Positions 1-5,402 of a stretch of DNA of 5,402 bases are shown here, piece by piece; position 1 is the stretch's first letter; each line of letters begins with the position of its first letter. This stretch comes from B8-G4 sp033720735. GTDB lineage: Bacteria > Bacteroidota > Bacteroidia > Chitinophagales > Saprospiraceae. The translations under genes and the position numbers were made by a program. The stretch covers positions 1 to 5,402 of the forward strand of contig JAWWBX010000304.1 in the NCBI GenBank assembly GCA_033720735.1, given 5' to 3'. Below the pieces are notes generated by a model. That model did no database searches. It saw nothing but the letters and a program-made list of their open reading frames with translations, and was not told where the DNA came from.

Positions 1-228
1 AATCTGGCCACTCAACCCGGATGCGATGCGCACCGACGCCTCACGGTTGTCCGGTCCCCACGCCGTAAATGCACGGCTCCAGACGTGAGGCTGCAAGCGA
101 CGGTAGGAGTTGTAGCTTGGCGCGGTCAGCGCCAAAAGCCCCGGCAAATGGGCCAGCACGCCGGCGATGAAATGGTAGCCCATTGTGCTGATACGATAGC
201 GGTCATCGGCATCGTTGCGCAAAAACAT
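1..228 (-). pseudogene. Glutamine synthetase family fragment, N-terminal part missing, continues past left edge
   Basis: Read on the minus strand from an ATG at 228, this frame gives 76 residues that match the C-terminal catalytic part of glutamine synthetase family proteins (ATP-dependent ligation of ammonia or an amine to glutamate). Visible landmarks are GYHFIAGVLAH (family pattern RHFIAGLLxH), SYNSYRRLQP (family NSYKRLxP) and WGPDNREASVRI (family NRxAxxRI, with the arginines that contact substrate and nucleotide). In intact family members about 280 residues precede this point, including the beta-grasp domain and the metal-binding Glu and His residues. Here the frame meets a stop at 250-252, and the only other upstream space is occupied by a spacer and an opposite-strand gene. 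The piece is therefore a 5'-truncated remnant, or lies at an assembly join. The C-terminal end lies outside the window. Family assignment is from remembered motifs; which subclass (true GlnA or a gamma-glutamylamide synthetase) cannot be told. Confidence 0.72.
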
Positions 229-290
229 TTCTGTAACCCATGAATTAGGCTAAATTGAACAACCAGATCAAACCTCCCACTTGGTCCGGA

Positions 291-407
291 TTTGTTCCCG
301 TTCAGCATGATTCTATTGGCGGGGGGAAATCGTGTGATGACTTTTGGAGTGATGCGATCAGGTGGGGTCCAGTTATCTAATCCACCGGACGACACATCGG
401 GAACAAA
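291..407. repeat. 10-bp perfect inverted repeat, arms 291-300 and 398-407
   Basis: TTTGTTCCCG at 291-300 is the exact reverse complement of CGGGAACAAA at 398-407, with 97 bp between the arms. Such spacing is too long for a terminator hairpin. It could be an operator pair, a recombination scar or chance. No transposase gene or target-site duplication was found with it. Confidence 0.35.
316..346 (+). promoter_or_regulatory. Weak candidate Bacteroidota promoter for the CRTAC1-like gene
   Basis: A TTG at 316-318 is followed, after 20 bp, by GACTTTTG at 339-346. The Bacteroidota primary sigma factor consensus is TTG, 19-21 bp, then TAnnTTTG. The -7 element matches except for G in place of the first T. 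It would place the transcript start at about 353 and give a leader of about 65 nt before the chosen ATG at 418, which fits that start better than the earlier in-frame TTG at 292. One mismatch in a short motif makes a chance match quite possible. Confidence 0.25.
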
Positions 408-417
408 AACACGGATC

Positions 418-3156
418 ATGCCGTACGTTGACTTTCGGCGGAAAATCAGGATCAAAACTTTGGTCACCAGCGTGCTGCTGGGCGGGGTGTTGAGCTGTTT
501 TGCCCAGGAGGTCACTTTTGAGTATCGTCCCGGTTTGTTGAATCCCGTCTCAGGATTCACAGCTTTCGCTGAATGTGCGGTAGACATGGACGGCGACGGG
601 CGGGACGATGTGGTCCGCATCGGGAGTAAAGGCCTCTATATCGACTATCAAAGGACAGGCGGGTTTGATCAGACGTTCCATCCAATCTCGTTTTCCGTCC
701 TGCCGGTATGGAGTATCTGCGCGGGCGACCTGGACAATAACGGGTTTACCGATCTCTTGTTTGCCGACACCGAACAAGTTTCGTTCGTCTTTGCCAGTCA
801 GGCCGGCACGTCTTTCACTGAAGCAGTCATGCCGGTTGCTCTGATAAGCCAGCGTTCAACAATGGTCGATATCGACAATGATGGATTGCTGGATGCGTTC
901 GTTTGCAACGACACGAGTACGTCGGTGCCGTTCCGCAACCTCGGAGCAGGAACCATGCTCCCCGATACAACCCTGATCCGAACGTCCCCATTGCCCGGTG
1001 CCTATTCGGCGATCTGGACGGACCTTGATCAGGATGGCGACAGTGACCTCTACATCAGTAAATGCCTGAGCGGAGCACCACCAGACCACCCGGCGCGGGC
1101 CAACCTGCTCTATCGCAATGAGGGCAACGGGCAGTTTGCGGAAGTGGGCGCTGCGGCAGGTGTACGGGATTTCGCGCAGTCGTGGAGTACGGTCAGCGCG
1201 GATTTTGACAACGATGGCGACATGGACCTGTTTGTCGTCAATCACGACATGCAAAACCGGCTCTACCGCAACAACGGTAACGGCACCTTTACAGATGTGA
1301 TCGAGGACTCCGGCATCGACCCCTTCGACCTGGGCGCGTTTGAATGCCTGGGCGCCGATTTCAACAATGACGGGTATGTAGACATCTACGCGGAGTTGGT
1401 CTCTGGTCTCTACCTGGGCAATGGTGATCTGACCTTTGAAGCTCAGTCAACCCCGGTATCACCCGGCGCCATCGCTGACCTGAACAACGATGGATTTCTG
1501 GATATCACGCGCAGCGGGCAGGCCTGGCTCAACAACGGAAATGATCATCACTGGTTCAAGGTGATCCCAATGGGCATCGAGAGCAATGCTGATGGCATCG
1601 GCGCCCGCATCGAACTCTTTGGGCCAGGGGGGATCCAGGTCCGCGAGATCAGATCGGGCGAAAGCTACAGCATGATGAATACGCTCTCGGCGCACTTTGG
1701 GCTGGGTACACATCTGCAGGCAGACTCGGTGCGGATCATCTGGCCTTCGGGAATGCGGACGCTCCTGACAGAGATTGCAGCCGACACCAGCTATATGATC
1801 CCGGAGGCAGAATGCATCGGATCCGTGATGTCAGAACCGGTCATCGAAGTCTGCACCGGAGATACGCTGGTACTGGCAGCGCCTGAAGGCTATTTCGCTT
1901 ACCGGTGGTCGAACGGCGACACGACGCGCAGCATCATGGTTTCCAACCCCGGTCAGTATCGGGTAATCCTGACGGATAAGGCAGGTTGCCGCAGCGTACA
2001 AACGCATGCTGTCGTTTTGCGGGAGACGGCTGCTCCGCAGATCCTGGCGCATCCCGGGCGAAGGGTATGTTCTGGAGAATCGGTGGCACTCTCAACAGAA
2101 GACAATACGTCCGTACTATGGACGAATGGTACAGCGGGAACAATGGCAGAAATCGACCAGCCGGGCATGTATGCAGCATCAACCGTGGCGGTATGCACCG
2201 GCGACACGCTCAGATCCACCACGGTGCATGTCGCGGTCTTGGCGGCAGACCCGGTGACTGATGTCGAAGTGCAGGTCAATGCGGACCAATCCGCGATGCT
2301 TTCCGCAAGCGGTGACGTCTGCTACTGGTACGACCGCGAAGCCGGCGGCACACTCCTCCATGTGGGTTGTGACGATTTTGTAACAGGTCCATTGGAGGGC
2401 GACACGATCTTTTATGTTGAGAATCAGCGCACTTTTCCTGGCGAAAATGTGACCGGAGGGTTGCCAGACACCATCTCAGGCGGTGTCTCCACCCAGACCG
2501 GATTCGTGCATTTTACGTTGTGGGAGCCGGCCACGTTGGTCTCGGTGCGGGTCTACGTGCCCGGGGAGGTGCCGGCAGGCGTGCGCTTCATTCAATTGAT
2601 CTCAGGAGATACCTTGCTGGCTGTCAGGCAGTTTGATGTTGTACATGGCTGGAACGTATTAGAACTTGACATGGCCATCCCGGCCGGGTCTCATGCCTTG
2701 CTCTGCCCGCAGGGAAACTTGTACCGGGAGAAAGGCGTGATCGACTATCCGCTGCCACTGGGTGCTGCAGGTGAAATGACAGGCACCTCATTCGGGGATT
2801 CATATTATTATTACTTCTATGACTGGCAGGTGCGGACCAGCGATGTAACTTGCGCTGCGGAACGGATTGCGGTGCCGGTTTCCACAACGAGAGTAGACGA
2901 TGCAAGCATGACATCGGTTTCGGTATTTCCAAACCCGGTGCATGACCACATGACTGTGCAGATCCCGGACGCATGGTCCCGGATGACGGTCGACGTGCGT
3001 CTGCGAGATCTCTCAGGGCGCGAAGTCAAGCCGATGTCCATACAACAGAACTTGACCATGATTACCATGGACGCGAAACATCTGGCCCCCGGTACGTACC
3101 TGTTGGAGGTATTGGGGCGACAGGAAATTGCGCGACAGATGATCGTCGTGCAGTGA
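418..3156 (+). CDS. Secreted CRTAC1-like FG-GAP/ASPIC protein with Ig-like modules and T9SS type A sorting domain
   Basis: The product has 912 residues and is likely exported through Sec and then the type IX secretion system. ATG 418 was chosen because it gives a normal signal peptide: basic RRKIRIK (7-13), a hydrophobic core (14-28), and probable cleavage near FAQ (28-30). The frame stays open upstream to TTG 292. Seven FG-GAP/VCBS calcium loops of DxDxDG type start at residues 56, 104, 151, 202, 262, 314 and 354, and probably form a beta-propeller. Residues 372-463 form an ASPIC/UnbV domain (GIGARIEL, HFGLG, IIWPSG), the pairing seen in CRTAC1-family proteins. Two Ig-like modules follow (about 466-536, WSNG at 497; 538-608, WTNG at 568). 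Next comes an Ig_7-like (CHU_C-associated) module at 612-670 (WYDREAGGTLL) and a beta-rich domain at about 673-805 ending in YYYYFYDWQV. The C-terminal sorting domain (834-912) begins at VFPNP and contains LSGREV, PGTYLLEV and a final QMIVVQ. No catalytic residues are recognised; an adhesive or ligand-binding role is inference. Confidence 0.93.
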   Translation: MPYVDFRRKIRIKTLVTSVLLGGVLSCFAQEVTFEYRPGLLNPVSGFTAFAECAVDMDGDGRDDVVRIGSKGLYIDYQRTGGFDQTFHPISFSVLPVWSICAGDLDNNGFTDLLFADTEQVSFVFASQAGTSFTEAVMPVALISQRSTMVDIDNDGLLDAFVCNDTSTSVPFRNLGAGTMLPDTTLIRTSPLPGAYSAIWTDLDQDGDSDLYISKCLSGAPPDHPARANLLYRNEGNGQFAEVGAAAGVRDFAQSWSTVSADFDNDGDMDLFVVNHDMQNRLYRNNGNGTFTDVIEDSGIDPFDLGAFECLGADFNNDGYVDIYAELVSGLYLGNGDLTFEAQSTPVSPGAIADLNNDGFLDITRSGQAWLNNGNDHHWFKVIPMGIESNADGIGARIELFGPGGIQVREIRSGESYSMMNTLSAHFGLGTHLQADSVRIIWPSGMRTLLTEIAADTSYMIPEAECIGSVMSEPVIEVCTGDTLVLAAPEGYFAYRWSNGDTTRSIMVSNPGQYRVILTDKAGCRSVQTHAVVLRETAAPQILAHPGRRVCSGESVALSTEDNTSVLWTNGTAGTMAEIDQPGMYAASTVAVCTGDTLRSTTVHVAVLAADPVTDVEVQVNADQSAMLSASGDVCYWYDREAGGTLLHVGCDDFVTGPLEGDTIFYVENQRTFPGENVTGGLPDTISGGVSTQTGFVHFTLWEPATLVSVRVYVPGEVPAGVRFIQLISGDTLLAVRQFDVVHGWNVLELDMAIPAGSHALLCPQGNLYREKGVIDYPLPLGAAGEMTGTSFGDSYYYYFYDWQVRTSDVTCAAERIAVPVSTTRVDDASMTSVSVFPNPVHDHMTVQIPDAWSRMTVDVRLRDLSGREVKPMSIQQNLTMITMDAKHLAPGTYLLEVLGRQEIARQMIVVQ
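2917..3153 (+). other. Region encoding the T9SS type A C-terminal sorting domain
   Basis: Residues 834-912 of the CRTAC1-like protein carry the pattern of T9SS type A sorting domains (TIGR04183-like). It has an initial VSVFPNP motif, a central LSGREV turn, then LAPGTYLLEVLG and a short hydrophobic terminal strand. In characterised systems this domain directs the folded protein through the outer-membrane translocon, and it is often cleaved by PorU when the cargo is anchored or released. It is the best phylum marker in the window. Confidence 0.88.
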
Positions 3157-3242
3157 CAAACGAAAATGAATCATTCACCGCCGGGTCGTAAGAATTGCCG
3201 GCATCGGGAAATAGCTCTTTTCCAGCACACAATCGACGAGCT

Positions 3243-5402
3243 ATGCAACGTGGAATGACATATGATCGACGCTTACTGACCCTTGGCCTGCTTGTGTTCA
3301 TGACACTACAGGCGGATCTGCTCAGCGCGCAGTGTTCGGGTTTCTGGGCGACCGTAGATACGGACCCGCCATACCTGACATATTGCCCGGGGGATACGGT
3401 CGCGGCTTTCCCGATCATTACCGGGGGAACGCCCCCCTTCACCTATCAGTGGTCGACCGGCGGGACGGACTCCATCGAGATCCTTGTCGCGCTTGACAAC
3501 GGCTGGTACAGCGCGTGCGTCACCATTACGGATGCGAACGGCTGCGTGGCGTTCGGGTGCAAACATATCAAACCAACATTCTGGAACCTGAGCGGCTGGA
3601 CCGGCTGGCCGGAGTGTGAAGGTGAGGCCGTAACCTTGTCCGTGAGCGCGGGAGCCCCGAATACATTTTTGTGGTCAACCGGCGAGACCACGAGCTCGAT
3701 CCAGGTGACCCAGCCAGGTACCTACTTTGTAACGGTCACCGACCCGACGTATGGATGTGAAGTGGTCATGGAGATGACGCCAACCTTTCTGCCGCCGCCA
3801 CAACCCCAGATCAACGGACCGACTGAGATCTGCTTCGGTTTGACAGAGACAATTGAGATCGACAACCCATCCCAGTATATCAACTATACCTGGGGGCCAA
3901 ATGGTGAAACCACATCATCGATCGATATCGATACGGCCGGGGTGTATACCGTCACCGTCACCGACGTCAATGGATGCGTGGGGACGTCCGAGATAGTGGT
4001 CGAGCATCTGTTCGGTACGCTGCCTGACCTGTCGGCACCCCCTCAGCTGTGCGCTGAGGATGTGGGAACGGTGGAGGTGCTCAACGCCGGCGAGCTGGTG
4101 ACCTTCGAATGGAGCACCGGTGCCACGACAGCGTCGATCATTGGATCCGCGCCCAATACGTATCTGGTCACCGTAACGGATGGGAACGGGTGCGTGGAAT
4201 ATGGCGAGATCAGCATCGAGCTGTTTGAAACGATTGATCCCGAGATCACGGGTGATGCCGATATCTGCTTTGGTCAGGAATCAGTGGTCCTTGCCGTGGA
4301 TCAGACCTACTCCGCCTACGACTGGTCGACCGGCGAAACCAGCCAGTCGATCGAGACCTCCGACCCCGGGCTGTATACGGTCACGGTCACGGATGCCAAC
4401 GGCTGTACGACCACCGGGGAGCATCTCATTGAAGAAGCACCGATCCCCGATCCGTATATCCAGATCCCGCCCCAGACCTGCGACAGTCTGCCGATGTTGC
4501 TGACCGTTTACGGAACGGGTGGGCCATTCTCGTCCTACCTCTGGTTTCCTGACGGCCAGACGACCAGCGAGATCGTTGCCTACGAGTCCGGAACGTTCTC
4601 GGTGCAGGTGACCAATGATTACGGATGCACGGCGACAACGTATGAAGAAACCGTTTACGTCGGCAACGGCCCTGACGTTGAGATTGTGCTCACCCAGCTC
4701 AGCTGCTCGGGTGACGCAACACTGACCGCCCTTGGTGGCCTGGATTATACCTGGTCGACCGGCGAGGTGACGCAGACGATCTCGGTCAGCCAGGGTGGAA
4801 CCTACTCGGTCACCGCGACCGATGAGAATGGGTGTACGGGAATGGCTGAGCAGGAATTGATCTTCAATGGTGAGTTGATCTTTGAGGTCGTAGGTCCTGG
4901 AGCGATGTGCGATGGGGATTCGGCTGTCTTGACGGTGACCGGTGCATTCGACGCGTATGCGTGGTCGACCGGTGCGACGACGAGCTCCATCGAAGTCACC
5001 ACGCCCGGGACGTACAGCGTAACGGTCACCGACAGCGGCGGATGTACGGGAGAAGAGCAGATCACTGTCGAGACCGCGCCTGGGCCCCAGCCCGAGATCA
5101 CCGGGCCCGCCGGAGTCTGTGGTGGCGGCCTGGCGACGCTTGAAATTACCGGCAACTACAGTTCGATCATGTGGTCTACCGGGGAAACCGGGACCTCTAT
5201 CAATGCTGCCCCGGGTACGTATTCAGTCACTGTAACAAATAATACGGGGTGCCCCGGCACGGATGCGTTTGAGGTAACGACGTATGCGCCCGCCTCTGTC
5301 GAGATCAATGGGCCATCCTCCATTTGTTCCGGGAGTGCAGGGACCCTGGGTGTGACCGGTGCCTTTAGCGAGATGATCTGGAGCACGGGGGCAACGACTC
5401 CC
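3243..5402 (+). CDS. Large secreted tandem Ig-like/SprB-like repeat protein, 3' end outside window
   Basis: The frame from ATG 3243 stays open for exactly 720 codons to the last base, so the C-terminus is not seen. The start gives a signal peptide: basic residues at 3, 9 and 10, a hydrophobic stretch (11-27), and likely cleavage around LSAQ (27-30). ATG 3255 (residue 5) is an alternative. The rest consists of ten modules of 69-74 residues. The typical module has CxG, a beta strand, a WSTGxTTxSI turn, then GTYSVTVTDxNGC. Core tryptophans are at residues 70, 144, 217, 290, 361, 434, 504, 574, 644 and 713. Module 1, with GGTPPFTYQWSTG, resembles a SprB repeat; the others resemble the Ig-like/PKD-like repeats of large Bacteroidota surface proteins. 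By analogy it is probably a cell-surface or released adhesin exported by T9SS, and a type A or B sorting domain would be expected beyond the window. No enzyme domain is visible. The upstream gene ends 86 bp away and shares the module. Confidence 0.9.
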   Translation, partial: MQRGMTYDRRLLTLGLLVFMTLQADLLSAQCSGFWATVDTDPPYLTYCPGDTVAAFPIITGGTPPFTYQWSTGGTDSIEILVALDNGWYSACVTITDANGCVAFGCKHIKPTFWNLSGWTGWPECEGEAVTLSVSAGAPNTFLWSTGETTSSIQVTQPGTYFVTVTDPTYGCEVVMEMTPTFLPPPQPQINGPTEICFGLTETIEIDNPSQYINYTWGPNGETTSSIDIDTAGVYTVTVTDVNGCVGTSEIVVEHLFGTLPDLSAPPQLCAEDVGTVEVLNAGELVTFEWSTGATTASIIGSAPNTYLVTVTDGNGCVEYGEISIELFETIDPEITGDADICFGQESVVLAVDQTYSAYDWSTGETSQSIETSDPGLYTVTVTDANGCTTTGEHLIEEAPIPDPYIQIPPQTCDSLPMLLTVYGTGGPFSSYLWFPDGQTTSEIVAYESGTFSVQVTNDYGCTATTYEETVYVGNGPDVEIVLTQLSCSGDATLTALGGLDYTWSTGEVTQTISVSQGGTYSVTATDENGCTGMAEQELIFNGELIFEVVGPGAMCDGDSAVLTVTGAFDAYAWSTGATTSSIEVTTPGTYSVTVTDSGGCTGEEQITVETAPGPQPEITGPAGVCGGGLATLEITGNYSSIMWSTGETGTSINAAPGTYSVTVTNNTGCPGTDAFEVTTYAPASVEINGPSSICSGSAGTLGVTGAFSEMIWSTGATTP
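3381..5402 (+). repeat. Ten tandem Ig-like coding repeats (about 207-222 bp each), last one incomplete
   Basis: The modules start near their first cysteine codons at 3384, 3615, 3831, 4050, 4266, 4479, 4704, 4908, 5118 and 5325. Trp-to-Trp spacing is 74, 73, 73, 71, 73, 70, 70, 70 and 69 residues. Protein-level similarity is clear throughout. DNA identity is patchy and highest at the turn: TGGTCGACCGG occurs at 3450, 4323, 4752 and 4962, with close variants at 3672 and 5172. The closing strand is also similar at the DNA level (GTCACCGTCACCGA-like at several sites). The copies are diverged rather than identical. Module 6 (WFPDG) and module 3 (WGPNG) depart from the WSTG turn. Confidence 0.88.

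Larger units (their letters stand above)
229..417. other. Non-coding spacer between glutamine synthetase remnant and the CRTAC1-like gene
   Basis: This 189-bp stretch is less GC-rich than either neighbour. The downstream gene's frame stays open back to a TTG at 292, but those extra 42 codons precede a well-formed signal peptide and are better read as 5' leader. A minus-strand frame is also open across most of it, but its translation resembles no family I know and it runs on antisense to the downstream gene. The spacer contains the boundary where glutamine synthetase similarity ends (about 228-250), a 10-bp inverted repeat and a weak promoter candidate. Confidence 0.6.

Noticed and set aside
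292..417. Upstream in-frame extension of the CRTAC1-like gene from TTG 292 (42 extra residues)
   Set aside because: The extension would bury a well-formed signal peptide inside the protein, has a poor start codon, and overlaps the candidate promoter. ATG 418 fits better.
436..507. Lipoprotein signal (cysteine at residue 27, VLSC) in the CRTAC1-like protein
   Set aside because: Leucine at the -2 position and valine at -3 fit a lipobox poorly, while FAQ just after is a usual signal peptidase I site. A T9SS sorting domain also argues for ordinary Sec export.
126..620. Minus-strand open frame of 164 codons across the spacer and the start of the CRTAC1-like gene
   Set aside because: Its left part is out of frame with the recognisable glutamine synthetase sequence, and its right part is antisense to the signal peptide and first propeller repeats. 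The translation matches no family I recognise.
1953..2279. Overlapping open frames on both strands in the Ig-like part of the first gene
   Set aside because: The plus-strand main frame has clear domain matches throughout. The others have unnatural composition and no recognisable motifs.
2809..2829. Tyrosine run YYYYFYDW as a low-complexity or slippage tract
   Set aside because: The run sits at the end of a structured beta-rich domain and I recall the same motif in other Bacteroidota secreted proteins, so it looks like conserved protein sequence.
3157..3242. Possible terminator or promoter between the two large genes
   Set aside because: Only two weak 5-bp stems are present (3180-3184/3198-3202 and 3207-3211/3219-3223) without a proper T-tract, and no TAnnTTTG element at the right distance from a TTG. 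Neither can be supported, so co-transcription remains possible.
4043..5386. Several minus-strand open frames over the repeat gene, with recurring SVTVTxYVPG-like strings
   Set aside because: They are antisense readings of the repeated GTYSVTVTD coding segment, and their regularity is inherited from the plus-strand repeats. They lack independent coding signs.
1..5402. CRISPR array, tRNA or rRNA gene, insertion sequence, defence or biosynthetic system
   Set aside because: No short direct repeats with uniform spacers, RNA signatures, transposase motifs or enzyme clusters were seen. The repeats present are protein-coding Ig-like modules.

Overview
The window looks like chromosomal DNA from a fairly GC-rich member of the Bacteroidota (FCB group). 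The strongest clue is a C-terminal type IX secretion (T9SS) type A sorting domain at the end of the first large gene. Both large genes also carry Ig-like modules of the kind common in large secreted and surface proteins of this phylum. The base composition is GC-rich for the phylum, which suggests an environmental lineage rather than Bacteroides or Flavobacterium; finer placement is not possible from the sequence.

Layout: (1) Bases 1 to about 228, minus strand: a fragment from the C-terminal half of a glutamine synthetase family protein. It runs off the left edge, and its roughly 280-residue N-terminal part is absent, so it appears broken. (2) Bases 229-417: a non-coding, less GC-rich spacer with a 10-bp inverted repeat and one weak Bacteroidota-type promoter candidate. 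(3) Bases 418-3156, plus strand: a complete secreted CRTAC1-like protein of 912 residues. It has a signal peptide, seven calcium-loop FG-GAP/VCBS repeats, an ASPIC/UnbV domain, Ig-like modules, a beta-rich domain with a Tyr-rich motif, and the T9SS sorting domain. (4) Bases 3157-3242: a short spacer without a convincing terminator. (5) Bases 3243-5402, plus strand: the first 720 codons of a second secreted protein, open to the right edge. It has a signal peptide followed by ten tandem Ig-like/SprB-like modules of about 70 residues, the tenth cut by the window end.

The two plus-strand genes probably encode exported surface or extracellular proteins. They share the same Ig-like module, lie 86 bp apart on the same strand, and may be co-transcribed. 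No enzyme active site, defence system, RNA gene, CRISPR array or insertion sequence was recognised. The least expected features are the truncated glutamine synthetase at the left edge, which implies a rearrangement or assembly join near base 230-250, and the long repeat protein at the right, which has no stop codon in the window.
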